13,302 bases of DNA from Clostridia bacterium (GCA_900768005.1 CAAGBE010000040.1:1-13302), one strand, 5' to 3'; counted from the stretch's first letter, positions 5,881 through 11,761 are shown. Notes: a model not told the origin generated them from the letters alone. Numbers and translations are program-made.

Positions 5881-6266
5881 CCTGGTAATGGGTTCTGGTA
5901 GTAAGCCTATAAGTAGAAGTTAAACTGACGAACCGTAATCGGTCTACGGTAGTACGAGAAGTACGTTAAAGAGTGGGAATGAAAGTTGAGGACGCCCTGA
6001 CCCCTCGACAAAAGGCTCACGACCCCTATCCCCTATCAAATTCGCGGAATCAGTAGGAAATGGCACTCTCTCAAATTTGAGTTAGGCGACGTCGACAAAC
6101 AGGAAAATGTCAAGGAATTGGCTTGTCAACAGTATAATAGCTTGTCAGAATTCTCTGGCGCAAATTTGGCAAGCAAAATGAACGAAATTTCACAGCGAAT
6201 TTACAAGGGGCTGCCTATGAGCAAGCCTATAATTATATAGTATAATAAAGGAGAGAGCCGCTCCCC
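5881..6266. other. Non-coding stretch, no gene recognised
   Basis: No supported open frame. Small features only: an inverted repeat ACCGTA/TACGGT (5932-5937, 5945-5950), a direct repeat GCTTGTCA (6121-6128 and 6140-6147) flanking a TATAAT (6133-6138) without a good -35, and one copy of GACGTCGA (6088-6095), a word that recurs at 6629 and 6798. Confidence 0.4.
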
Positions 6267-6346
6267 AAAAATTTTTAGGCTCAAAAAGCATTGACATTTC
6301 TTAAAAATTGTGGTATAATAAAAGGGGAAATATAAATATAAATATA
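6267..6346 (+). promoter_or_regulatory. Promoter repeat copy 1 (TTGACA-N17-TATAAT) with shared leader
   Basis: TTGACA at 6291-6296, 17-bp spacer, TATAAT at 6314-6319, then GGGGAAATATAAATATAAAT from 6324. The whole block from the A/T-tract at 6267 is repeated with a few changes at 6461-6537. No gene start lies downstream, so it should drive a non-coding RNA starting near 6326. Confidence 0.8.
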
Positions 6347-6460
6347 AGAAAAAATAAAACTATCGGTGCACTCGACGACGTCTTGTGCGCCTATTTTTAT
6401 GCGATTTTGGGCTCCGCGACGCAAACTATTGACTTAAAATTGTCAAGTTTGCTGCTTTTT
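6326..6460 (+). ncRNA. Candidate small RNA, about 135 nt
   Basis: Bounded by the consensus promoter at 6291-6319 and a terminator-like hairpin: GCAAACT (6421-6427) with AGTTTGC (6446-6452), extended by TGAC/GTCA, then TGCTTTTT. An inner hairpin GGTGCAC (6365-6371) with GTGCGCC (6385-6391, one wobble) is followed by TATTTTTAT and could end a shorter form of about 70 nt. No open frame with a ribosome site lies inside. The family is not recognised. Confidence 0.55.
6421..6460 (+). terminator. Terminator-like hairpin of the candidate small RNA
   Basis: A 7-bp outer stem and a 4-bp inner stem separated by a 2-base bulge, followed after TGC by TTTTT (6456-6460). The T-run is also the start of the next promoter repeat. 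Confidence 0.55.
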
Positions 6461-6537
6461 AAAAATTTTTTGGGTCAAAATGCTTGACTTTTTCTAAAAA
6501 TTATGCTATAATGAGAGGGGAAATATAAATATAAATA
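6461..6537 (+). promoter_or_regulatory. Promoter repeat copy 2 (TTGACT-N17-TATAAT) with shared leader
   Basis: TTGACT at 6484-6489, 17-bp spacer, TATAAT at 6507-6512, then GGGGAAATATAAATATAAAT from 6517, identical to the segment after copy 1. Transcription should start near 6519 and run through the GCAGCTC array. Confidence 0.8.
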
Positions 6538-6585
6538 GCATATAGGCGTTGTTATAGCGAATTTCGCGGCGAAAAGTGACGGAAT

Positions 6586-6778
6586 GCAGCTCATTTGTGC
6601 CCAAACGCAGCTCATTTGAGTGCAAAATGACGTCGAATCGCTGGAAAATAGAGGGAAAATGCAGCTCCTTTTGCAGCTCATTTAAACGCAGCTCCAAATT
6701 CCGTGGGAGCGCAGCTCCTGCGGATGCAGCTCATTACAACGGAAACGCAGCTCATTGCAGCTCATTTGCAGCTCATTT
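6586..6778 (+). repeat. Array of ten GCAGCTC motifs (consensus GCAGCTCATTT)
   Basis: Copies begin at 6586, 6607, 6661, 6673, 6688, 6711, 6726, 6747, 6757 and 6768. Most extend to GCAGCTCATT(T); three read GCAGCTCC. The last three are in tandem (10- and 11-bp spacing), and two intervals are 21 bp, close to whole helical turns. The repeats fall in different reading frames, so selection appears to act on DNA or RNA. Copy six forms a hairpin with the preceding GGGAGC. Iterons for a replication protein or repeated binding sites in an RNA are both possible. Confidence 0.75.
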
Positions 6779-6841
6779 GCACGGACGTAGGGAGCATGAC
6801 GTCGACGGGGTGAGGAAGACGACGACGACAGGGACGAGAAT

Positions 6842-6869
6842 ACCTACTAAACCTATCGGAATAGTAGGT
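6842..6869. repeat. Perfect 8-bp inverted repeat
   Basis: ACCTACTA (6842-6849) and TAGTAGGT (6862-6869) with a 12-base loop, just before the first dyad element. It might end the array RNA, though no strong T-run follows on either strand. Confidence 0.5.
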
Positions 6870-6872
6870 GTT

Positions 6873-6936
6873 GTTCACAATTTGTTCACAAATTTCCCCC
6901 GTTATAACGGTAAAAAAAAGTTACAGAAGTGTTACA
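6873..6936. repeat. 64-bp dyad element, copy 1 (orphan, no promoter)
   Basis: Core CCGTTATAACGG at 6899-6910; inner boxes TTCAC (6885-6889) and GTTAC (6920-6924) and outer boxes GTTCAC (6873-6878) and GTTACA (6931-6936) at the standard spacing. Unlike the other copies it has no TTGAC-N17-TATAAT promoter or gene beyond it, so it marks the left end of the cassette array. Confidence 0.85.
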
Positions 6937-6971
6937 AAGTTAAAACATCTAACTTAATTTAGCGCAGTAAA

Positions 6972-6993
6972 GCGGCGAAGTCTCCCTCGCCGC
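6972..6993 (-). terminator. Terminator of exonuclease gene 1
   Basis: GCGGCGA (6972-6978) pairs with TCGCCGC (6987-6993). Read on the - strand it lies 8 bases after the stop at 7002, but the following T-tract (TTTACT) is weak. Confidence 0.6.
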
Positions 6994-7001
6994 CTACTAT
7001 A

Positions 7002-7682
7002 CTATCTGTATACATAGAACGTGTGTTTCATCGGCTTGTGCTGTCGGCAACATTTGGAAAAAATTTCCTTCTCAATCATGCAGTCCTCAAGTCCTGTATG
7101 ACTTTCGACAAATTCGTTATTGCCCGAAATATAGCGGTAAATTACCTCTGCTTTCATCTGCGGTCGTGGTGTCTGGTGTCGTGTCATATAACCATTCTCT
7201 TGACAAAAACGGATATACGACTTCTGTTTACAGATAGTATCATTTGCCATTTGCAAGGTATCCCACCACTCGACGTGACGCTTGAAAAAGCTGTTGTAAT
7301 GCAGTAAGCGGCTTGTGTGGTTTGTCGCTTTGCAGTCAAAGTTTGCATTATGAGCGACAATATCCGAAATATCCCACTTGTCAAGAACCGCATTTACAAT
7401 GTGTATAATCTGCTCCCACGTCATAAGTCTGCGCTTGCCCTCACGAATATCGGCGTGATACTGCGGAAACTTGTTTGCATAGTAGGCAGTTGCCGCCTGT
7501 TCTGCCATACCGATGAATGTGTCGTGAACTACAAAGCTATACTGTGCGTATACTTTGCCTGTTCTGTCAATCACCGCAAAACCAATGTCATAGACAATAG
7601 GTTCGTCAAAACCGTTGAAAGTTTCTGTATCAACGATTAAGAAAAGTTTGCGGCGAATGAGTTTGTCGTTTACCTTTACCAT
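7002..7682 (-). CDS. DnaQ-like DEDDh 3'-5' exonuclease 1, 226 aa
   Basis: This belongs to the DEDDh nuclease superfamily (DnaQ/RNase T type), which removes nucleotides from 3' ends using two metal ions. All five catalytic residues can be placed: Asp18 and Glu20 in LFLIVDTET, Asp116 in AHNANFD, and His195 and Asp200 in HTGLED. The start at 7682 (MVKVNDK) is favoured because AGAAAGGAAT lies just before it and the upstream frame runs into the promoter. It is a stand-alone domain without a polymerase, so it may serve DNA repair, replication or nucleotide recycling; its substrate is unknown. It is monocistronic, with its own promoter, leader hairpin and terminator. A diverged paralogue lies at 11898-12653. 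It is the only gene here ending in TAG. Confidence 0.88.
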   Translation of the reverse strand: MVKVNDKLIRRKLFLIVDTETFNGFDEPIVYDIGFAVIDRTGKVYAQYSFVVHDTFIGMAEQAATAYYANKFPQYHADIREGKRRLMTWEQIIHIVNAVLDKWDISDIVAHNANFDCKATNHTSRLLHYNSFFKRHVEWWDTLQMANDTICKQKSYIRFCQENGYMTRHQTPRPQMKAEVIYRYISGNNEFVESHTGLEDCMIEKEIFSKCCRQHKPMKHTFYVYR

Positions 7683-7739
7683 TAGTATATTCCTTTCTGT
7701 ATAAGGGGTAAATTTCCGGACTTCCCTTATCACACTCTT

Positions 7740-7768
7740 ATTATACCACATTCACACGAAAATGTCAA
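7740..7768 (-). promoter_or_regulatory. Promoter of exonuclease gene 1
   Basis: On the - strand: TTGACA (7768-7763), 17-bp spacer, TATAAT (7745-7740). The leader contains the hairpin ATAAGGG/CCCTTAT (7701-7707, 7724-7730), ending immediately before ACAGAAAGGA. The dyad core at 7840 lies 71 bp upstream of the -35. Confidence 0.85.
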
Positions 7769-7813
7769 TCGGCAAAATGCACAAACTTTTGTATTGAAAG
7801 TTGTGCAACCTGC

Positions 7814-7877
7814 TGTTACCGTTTTGTAACCGATTTTTACCGTTATAACGGTAAGAATTTATGAACGAAATATGAAC
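7814..7877. repeat. 64-bp dyad element, copy 2
   Basis: Core CCGTTATAACGG at 7840-7851; left boxes TGTTAC (7814-7819) and GTAAC (7826-7830), right boxes ATGAA (7861-7865) and ATGAAC (7872-7877), with 9- and 6-base gaps. It lies upstream of the exonuclease 1 promoter. Confidence 0.85.
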
Positions 7878-7881
7878 AAGC

Positions 7882-7906
7882 GGGAACGGATGTTCTGTCC
7901 GTTCCC
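7882..7906 (-). terminator. Hairpin after coiled-coil gene 1
   Basis: GGGAACGGA (7882-7890) pairs perfectly with TCCGTTCCC (7898-7906). It begins 10 bases after the stop of the - strand gene. The T-tract on the - strand (GCTTGTTC) is modest. Confidence 0.65.
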
Positions 7907-7915
7907 TTTTGTTAA

Positions 7916-8359
7916 TTATGTTTCGTCTCCGAGAATTTCCTGCTGTGCTTTCAGTTTTGCTTTTGCTTTCTCCTCTCTTGCTTTCTTTGCTTTCTCCTCT
8001 CTCTCTGCTTTCTTCCTTGCGTTCTCCTCTTCCTTTGCTTTTCTCTCTGCTACCTTGCGTTCGTACTCCTCTTCTTCGTGGATACGTTCATAGGGCTGGA
8101 ATACCTTGCCAGAACTCTCCACAACACGAACGTCAAAATCTTTTGCAACGACTTCAATCGTTCCGCAAACCTCTCCGTCCGTACCGTCTGCCAGTGTGCG
8201 AGTACCTACACAAACGGCAAACATATTTCCGTCCACCTGTGAAACCTGCTCCGCACCGTACTTTGTTGTGAGAAACTCCTGCAAATCTGCCATGAGAATT
8301 TCACGGAGTTTGTCCTTTGTCGGGTTGCTACCCTTTTTGCACTCATTGAAATTATACAT
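7916..8359 (-). CDS. Unknown protein with charged coiled-coil tail, paralogue 1, 147 aa
   Basis: The N-terminal part (MYNFNECKKG, residues 1-10, through VVAKDFDVRVVESSGKVFQP, about 70-89) is a globular domain shared closely with the gene at 12861-13268. The C-terminal 55 residues are almost all Glu, Lys, Arg and Ala (EERKAKEEENARKKAEREEK-like), a strong coiled coil or single charged helix. Shared core words include SGKVFQPYER, RTLADGT and IEVVAKD. The family is not recognised. ATG 8359 is set by the shared MYNFNE/MPYNFNE start and AAAGGA upstream. It could be a scaffold or nucleic-acid-associated protein; this is inference. In both copies it lies directly upstream of a DEDDh exonuclease gene but has its own promoter. 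Confidence 0.82.
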   Translation of the reverse strand: MYNFNECKKGSNPTKDKLREILMADLQEFLTTKYGAEQVSQVDGNMFAVCVGTRTLADGTDGEVCGTIEVVAKDFDVRVVESSGKVFQPYERIHEEEEYERKVAERKAKEEENARKKAEREEKAKKAREEKAKAKLKAQQEILGDET

Positions 8360-8399
8360 TGTATCATTCCTTTCTGTAATCTTATCTGATTACAATACT

Positions 8400-8428
8400 A
8401 TTATAGCATACTTTTACGGATTTGTCAA
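8400..8428 (-). promoter_or_regulatory. Promoter of coiled-coil gene 1
   Basis: TTGACA (8428-8423), 17-bp spacer, TATAAT (8405-8400) on the - strand. The leader hairpin TGTAATC/GATTACA (8375-8381, 8388-8394) abuts GAAAGGA. An A/T-tract and dyad core 58 bp upstream of the -35 complete the unit. Confidence 0.85.
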
Positions 8429-8460
8429 GCCCTTTTCTAAAAATTTTTTTATTTTAATTT

Positions 8461-8524
8461 ATTCATATTTCTGTAACCTTTTTTGTCCGTTATAACGGTA
8501 AGAAATTGTTACGAAATTATGAAC
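8461..8524. repeat. 64-bp dyad element, copy 3
   Basis: Core at 8487-8498; ATTCAT (8461-8466), GTAAC (8473-8477), GTTAC (8508-8512) and ATGAAC (8519-8524) at the standard gaps. This is one of the most symmetric copies. Confidence 0.88.
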
Positions 8525-8531
8525 AAAAAGT

Positions 8532-8552
8532 GGGGCGGATTTTCACCGCCCC
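8532..8552 (-). terminator. Terminator of the 141-aa gene
   Basis: GGGGCGG (8532-8538) pairs with CCGCCCC (8546-8552). On the - strand it is followed by ACTTTTTGTT, a proper T-tract, 12 bases after the stop. Confidence 0.8.
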
Positions 8553-8564
8553 TGTCAAGTTTAA

Positions 8565-8990
8565 TTACTTGACAATGTAGATAGTATAGTGTCCACGCAT
8601 ACCACGCTTTGCAACAATGTCACGCTCAAAATACCCCTCTTTGGTAAGGTCATCGAGTGCGGCAATAAGTGCGTAATACTTTGCGCCCTCATAGTCGATA
8701 CCACGCTCACGGAGAAGTTCACAAGCGGAGTAAGTTGTGAGTACATCACCACGGCGAGTGCGGTCAACAAGTAAGTCCTTGAAAAGTTCCACGTTACGCT
8801 CATTGTGCTGTGCCTTGTTGTTACGCTCATTCTGATTAAGCATTTCCCTTGCAATGCGGAGCAGTTCGTACTCATCGTTTGCGTGGTTCATAGACTGTGC
8901 GAGTTCCACAACAGACTTAATGTCTGACTGACGGAGACAACGCTGACGGTTGATTGCCTTGAAATCATCCATAGAAACTGTAAGTGCCAT
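8565..8990 (-). CDS. Unknown protein with winged-helix-like C-terminus, 141 aa
   Basis: ATG 8990 follows GGAAAGGAAT. Residues 1-60 are helical and charged (DIKSVVELAQSMNHANDEYE, about 22-41). Residues about 75-141 look like a winged helix: TRRGDVLTTYSACELLRERG, then GAKYYALIAALDDLTKEGYF as the recognition helix region, then a basic wing (AKRGMRGHYTIYIVK). A DNA-binding regulator is likely but the family is not identified. Given its place in the cassette array it is a candidate binder of the dyad elements; this is inference only. It is monocistronic with its own promoter and terminator. Confidence 0.78.
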   Translation of the reverse strand: MALTVSMDDFKAINRQRCLRQSDIKSVVELAQSMNHANDEYELLRIAREMLNQNERNNKAQHNERNVELFKDLLVDRTRRGDVLTTYSACELLRERGIDYEGAKYYALIAALDDLTKEGYFERDIVAKRGMRGHYTIYIVK

Positions 8991-9075
8991 AATAGTAATT
9001 CCTTTCCGGTTTTTAAGTCTTTACCTTGACTTATTCTTTAGTAGGGATTGTTTTCGTTTCCCTTACTGTAATTAT

Positions 9076-9104
9076 ATTATACCACACCTTTATGAAAAAG
9101 TCAA
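9076..9104 (-). promoter_or_regulatory. Promoter of the 141-aa gene
   Basis: TTGACT (9104-9099), 17-bp spacer, TATAAT (9081-9076) on the - strand. The long leader (about 80 bases) contains TAAGTC/GACTTA (9014-9019, 9028-9033) near the GGAAAGGA site. The dyad core is 83 bp upstream of the -35, the largest distance in the set. Confidence 0.85.
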
Positions 9105-9161
9105 TACCTTTTTTGAAAAAATATTGCACAAAGAATGGGTGTTGAATTTGTGCAACTTGCC

Positions 9162-9225
9162 ATTCATATTTCGTTCACAAATATTTCCCGTTATAACGGT
9201 GAAAAATAGTTACAAAATTATGACG
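9162..9225. repeat. 64-bp dyad element, copy 4
   Basis: Core at 9188-9199; ATTCAT (9162-9167), TTCAC (9174-9178), GTTAC (9209-9213) and ATGACG (9220-9225) at the standard gaps. Confidence 0.85.
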
Positions 9226-9238
9226 AAAGAACGGACGA

Positions 9239-9259
9239 CTTTCGCCGCCCGCCCGAAAG
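9239..9259 (-). terminator. Weak hairpin after the membrane-protein gene
   Basis: CTTTCG (9239-9244) pairs with CGAAAG (9254-9259) around a GC-rich loop, 18 bases after the stop. It occupies the terminator position of the cassette, but the stem is short and the T-tract poor. Confidence 0.4.
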
Positions 9260-9277
9260 GAATTATATAAGAAGATG

Positions 9278-9496
9278 TCAGTTTGTGAGTGTTCTAACAA
9301 GTGTTGCAATATTCAGCGTAAGGAAAATTGCATTGATGATTGAACCTGTCAGAACTTTGTGCTTTACGCTGTCAACAAGTCCGATTGAACTTGACGCAAT
9401 GAAAAACACGGGAGCAATACCATTGCCCACATAGCAGAGTGCGGCGGCGAGCGCACAGCAGTAAATCATAATCCAGTCAATTCTTCTCAATTTCAT
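9278..9496 (-). CDS. Small two-segment membrane protein, 72 aa
   Basis: ATG 9496 follows AGAAAGGAAAC. A basic start (MKLRR) precedes two hydrophobic segments, about residues 8-38 (WIMIYCCALAAALCYVGNGI and on) and 48-67 (KVLTGSIINAIFLTLNIATL), separated by a short charged turn (VDSVKHK). This predicts a double-spanning inner-membrane protein with no catalytic motif. It lies 15 bases behind the 64-aa gene and has no promoter of its own, making it the only right-block gene in a two-gene unit. A holin, a toxin-like peptide or a superinfection factor are possible roles, none supported beyond topology. Confidence 0.75.
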   Translation of the reverse strand: MKLRRIDWIMIYCCALAAALCYVGNGIAPVFFIASSSIGLVDSVKHKVLTGSIINAIFLTLNIATLVRTLTN

Positions 9497-9511
9497 TTTT
9501 GTTTCCTTTCT

Positions 9512-9706
9512 TTATCTGAAATAGATAACCTTTTTGTTTTCTTTGTCAACAACAACTTTGTCATTTTCTTGCAAGCCGAGTGCTACTGCTTTTGCGGTAT
9601 AGAGATACTGCAATTCTCTGTACTCTGAAATGCAAGGTGGTCTGACCTCAACAGTGAAGTCGGGGAGAAACTTTCTGAACATTATTGATAATTCATTCCA
9701 GTCCAT
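9512..9706 (-). CDS. Unknown protein, 64 aa
   Basis: ATG 9706 follows GGAAAGGAATTG. The protein has an amphipathic start (MDWNELSIMFRKFLPDF), a middle helix (LQYLYTAKAVALGLQENDKV) and a terminal strand pair (KVVVDKENKKVIYF), a compact alpha/beta layout. No family is recognised. It is the first gene of a two-gene unit with the membrane protein, so the two may work together; this rests on position only. Confidence 0.72.
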   Translation of the reverse strand: MDWNELSIMFRKFLPDFTVEVRPPCISEYRELQYLYTAKAVALGLQENDKVVVDKENKKVIYFR

Positions 9707-9744
9707 AATATCAATTCCTTTCCGTACCTCTTTGGTACAATTAT

Positions 9745-9773
9745 ATTATACCACAACTTATGCGATTTGTCAA
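9745..9773 (-). promoter_or_regulatory. Promoter of the 64-aa/membrane-protein operon
   Basis: TTGACA (9773-9768), 17-bp spacer, TATAAT (9750-9745) on the - strand. The leader hairpin GTACC/GGTAC (9724-9728, 9734-9738) abuts GGAAAGGA; the same hairpin sequence precedes the gene at the right window edge. The dyad core is 56 bp upstream of the -35. Confidence 0.85.
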
Positions 9774-9803
9774 CCCCTTTTTGAAAATTTTTTCATTTAA
9801 TTT

Positions 9804-9867
9804 ATTCATAGTCTTGTAACTTTTTTACACCGTTATAACGGTAAATAATTGTTACAAAATTATGACG
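9804..9867. repeat. 64-bp dyad element, copy 5
   Basis: Core at 9830-9841; ATTCAT (9804-9809), GTAAC (9816-9820), GTTAC (9851-9855) and ATGACG (9862-9867) at the standard gaps. Confidence 0.87.
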
Positions 9868-9873
9868 GAAAGG

Positions 9874-9897
9874 GGGAGTGGTATTCCTACCACTCCC
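9874..9897 (-). terminator. Terminator of the PcfJ-like gene
   Basis: GGGAGTGGT (9874-9882) pairs with ACCACTCCC (9889-9897), a 9-bp stem with a 6-base loop, beginning 6 bases after the stop. The - strand tail is CCTTTCC, so the T-tract is weak. Confidence 0.65.
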
Positions 9898-9903
9898 ATA
9901 TGA

Positions 9904-11010
9904 TTACTCTCCAAAGAGAAGTGAAGTTATCATTTTGTCAATTTCTATAATTAACTCTCTTGCGTGGCTATCATCGTTACAGGCATTGCAGTATTTTCTT
10001 GTTTCCTCAGTGCAGTGACTGCGCTCAATATTGTATCTGTTTGTGATGTAAGAGCGATTAGGCGTTTCCTTTTTGCGGATAAAGTAGACAACATTTCTGC
10101 CGTCTGCAATGGAATTATGGTAAAAATGACCTACACAATTTCTCTGCATATTGCCCTCATCGGTGAAGTCCTGCAAAGTTTTCGGAACAACAATAACAAA
10201 TTCGTCATTGGAAAGTTCCTCAATTTTGCGGATTTTATCCTCAGTAGCAATGATATTCTTTTCCCACATACCCTTGCCGAGTGCGGTAATGTTTTCCGTA
10301 TTCCACGCAAAACTTCTTTCAGTGTCAAGCAGTTCCTGCCAGTTCTGCGGTCTGCTCTCATTTCTGCCAGAGTACCAGTCACGCCCCATAAAGATTTTGC
10401 GGATAAACTTTTTCATATCCTCTTTCAGTGTCCACGAAAGTGTTTTCATTGACACTTTGAGAATTTTGTTAAACTTGTTACGCAAATCAGCAGGGAGTTC
10501 CTTGTACCAGTCTGCAAAATCGTATCTTTCAAGTGGGTGTCCGTCATTGATAAATAACATCTGATAGACTTCTGCACTCTCTTTGCCGAGTTGAACAAGA
10601 GACTTCATATCCTTGTATTCCTCAACTGTATCATAGGAAAGTGCTTTGCCGTTTTCCTGCACCCATTTCAGATAACCTTTCGGGCATTCATCGGGCAAGT
10701 CGGAAACGTGATTGACAGTTGCCAGTAAATCGGGATTATTGATAAACAGTTCTACCTTTTGCAGACCGTTAAGAAGTGACTGCTTATAACTTGTCATAAA
10801 GCACTCAAAGAGCAGTCTGCTTACTGCATTATCTCTGATAGCGGCGGTGTGATACTCACCGACAGGGAAACGCATAACATCTCTACCAGTGTAAGACGTG
10901 ATTTCTCTTGTCTGCATATCGAATGTGACAGGGCGAGCCTTGCCCTCAATGGTGACGGAAACAAGTGTTCCCTGCTTTGTAACCTCTGTGATAGTGTAAA
11001 CTCTTGCCAT
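9904..11010 (-). CDS. PcfJ-like protein, 368 aa
   Basis: The C-terminal third (about residues 270-350) carries the pattern of PcfJ-family proteins: IVVPKTLQDFTDEGNMQRNCVG (273-294; a 'proline-x-threonine, EG, then N/H-C-V-G' signature), then IADGRNVVYFIRKKETPNRSYIT (301-323) and a cysteine/asparagine-rich end (CNACNDD, 341-347). The N-terminal 250 residues are mostly helical and unrecognised. PcfJ is known from conjugative plasmid pCF10, and relatives are frequent in Firmicutes phages and plasmids; the biochemical role is unsettled. ATG 11010 is preferred over the in-frame TTG at 11019 because GGAAAGGAATTG fits it better. It is the longest right-block gene, monocistronic with its own signals. 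No conjugation genes are nearby. Confidence 0.75.
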   Translation of the reverse strand: MARVYTITEVTKQGTLVSVTIEGKARPVTFDMQTREITSYTGRDVMRFPVGEYHTAAIRDNAVSRLLFECFMTSYKQSLLNGLQKVELFINNPDLLATVNHVSDLPDECPKGYLKWVQENGKALSYDTVEEYKDMKSLVQLGKESAEVYQMLFINDGHPLERYDFADWYKELPADLRNKFNKILKVSMKTLSWTLKEDMKKFIRKIFMGRDWYSGRNESRPQNWQELLDTERSFAWNTENITALGKGMWEKNIIATEDKIRKIEELSNDEFVIVVPKTLQDFTDEGNMQRNCVGHFYHNSIADGRNVVYFIRKKETPNRSYITNRYNIERSHCTEETRKYCNACNDDSHARELIIEIDKMITSLLFGE

Positions 11011-11081
11011 AATAATCAATTCCTTTCCGTTTTATAGTCTTTCGTGACTTTGATTTGTTGTGTTCCCTTTGGAACAATTAT

Positions 11082-11110
11082 ATTATACCACACTTTCAAG
11101 AGTTTGTCAA
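11082..11110 (-). promoter_or_regulatory. Promoter of the PcfJ-like gene
   Basis: TTGACA (11110-11105), 17-bp spacer, TATAAT (11087-11082) on the - strand. The transcript would begin close to a GTTCC/GGAAC hairpin. The dyad core is 66 bp upstream of the -35. Confidence 0.85.
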
Positions 11111-11150
11111 GGGGTTTTTGAAAATTTTTCAAAATTTTTTTATTTAACTA

Positions 11151-11214
11151 ATTCACAATTCTGTAATAAATATTTACCGTTATAACGGTAGAAAATTGTT
11201 ACAAAAATATGAAC
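11151..11214. repeat. 64-bp dyad element, copy 6
   Basis: Core at 11177-11188; ATTCAC (11151-11156), GTAAT (11163-11167), GTTAC (11198-11202) and ATGAAC (11209-11214) at the standard gaps. Confidence 0.87.
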
Positions 11215-11220
11215 AAAAAT

Positions 11221-11242
11221 GGGGCGGTATTCCTACCGCCCC
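11221..11242 (-). terminator. Terminator of the 130-aa gene
   Basis: GGGGCGGT (11221-11228) pairs with ACCGCCCC (11235-11242), loop ATTCCT. On the - strand ATTTTTGTT follows, a good T-tract, 7 bases after the stop. Confidence 0.8.
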
Positions 11243-11249
11243 ACTCGGA

Positions 11250-11642
11250 TTACTCCGTGTCGGTTTCGTCTGCTGTGTCGGTCACGACTTTGGTGTAGCC
11301 GTTGACCTTTCTGCCCTTACCGCCGACTTTGTAATCATCGACCTTTGTAAACAGACCGTCCTCAATGCCGACTGCCATTACAGCAACGACCTTTGCAGTC
11401 TTAATGTCGGGATAGTCAGCAGAAATGAGAGTGACAATCTCACTTGCGGCATAGGTGCGGTTTGCCATTTTGTCAGCGATTGCCTGAGCGATTGCAGAGT
11501 TAGCGGAACGGTTTTCAGCGGACTGCTCTGCACGCTTACCGCCTTTCTTTTCAAGGCTTGCAAGGACTTCTGTTGCCTTTGCCTTGACTTCCTCTGTGAT
11601 ATTGCCGTTGATGATTGCTGTGAGCATTTCCTTCTGTGTCAT
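11250..11642 (-). CDS. Small phage-type protein with winged-helix-like part, 130 aa
   Basis: ATG 11642 (MTQKEMLTAI) follows AGAAAGGAAT; the open frame upstream of it covers the promoter and is not coding. Residues 1-45 are helical and charged (LASLEKKGGKRAEQSAENRS). Residues about 48-118 suggest a winged helix: AIAQAIADKMANRTYAASEI, TLISADYPDIKTAKVVAVMA and the basic wing KVGGKGRKVNGYTKV, followed by an acidic tail (DTADETDTE). Proteins starting MTxKEM with this layout are common in Clostridia phages to my knowledge and are usually of unknown function. DNA binding is likely by inference. It is monocistronic. Confidence 0.78.
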   Translation of the reverse strand: MTQKEMLTAIINGNITEEVKAKATEVLASLEKKGGKRAEQSAENRSANSAIAQAIADKMANRTYAASEIVTLISADYPDIKTAKVVAVMAVGIEDGLFTKVDDYKVGGKGRKVNGYTKVVTDTADETDTE

Positions 11643-11732
11643 AATAGTATTCCTTTCTGGTTTTAGGGACTGCCCTTGTCCTATTGATTTGTTATTCAGT
11701 ATCGGTTTGTTCCTTACCTTTACTGTACCTTT

Positions 11733-11761
11733 ATTATACCACACTATTTTGAATTTGTCAA
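11733..11761 (-). promoter_or_regulatory. Promoter of the 130-aa gene
   Basis: TTGACA (11761-11756), 17-bp spacer, TATAAT (11738-11733) on the - strand. The leader is about 85 bases, longer than most in the set, with only weak pairing near the ribosome site. The dyad core is 67 bp upstream of the -35. Confidence 0.85.

Larger units (their letters stand above)
6519..6869 (+). ncRNA. Candidate RNA carrying the GCAGCTC array
   Basis: Starts at the second promoter repeat and shares its 5' leader with the first candidate RNA. It would carry ten GCAGCUC motifs. A perfect 8-bp hairpin, ACCTACTA (6842-6849) with TAGTAGGT (6862-6869), is the likeliest 3' structure, but the T-tract after it is poor, so the end is uncertain. 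A GTG-started frame runs from 6576 to 6962, but it lacks a ribosome site and passes through the dyad element at 6899, and the repeats sit in different frames, so I do not treat it as a gene. Confidence 0.4.

Noticed and set aside
6133..6246. TATAAT boxes at 6133-6138 and 6241-6246 as promoters
   Set aside because: No acceptable -35 at 16-18 bp from either box; the region is simply AT-rich.
6475..6697. - strand frames with MSC or NEL repeats across the GCAGCTC array
   Set aside because: Repetition comes from the DNA motif itself; there is no ribosome site or promoter on that strand, and two frames are open at once.
6576..6962. 128-residue + strand frame with CSSF/AAH repeats
   Set aside because: It begins with GTG without a ribosome site, its repeats shift frame, and it runs through a dyad element that is non-coding in seven other places.
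9964..10564. + strand frames of 162 and 137 residues
   Set aside because: They are antisense to the PcfJ-like gene and have no promoter or ribosome site.
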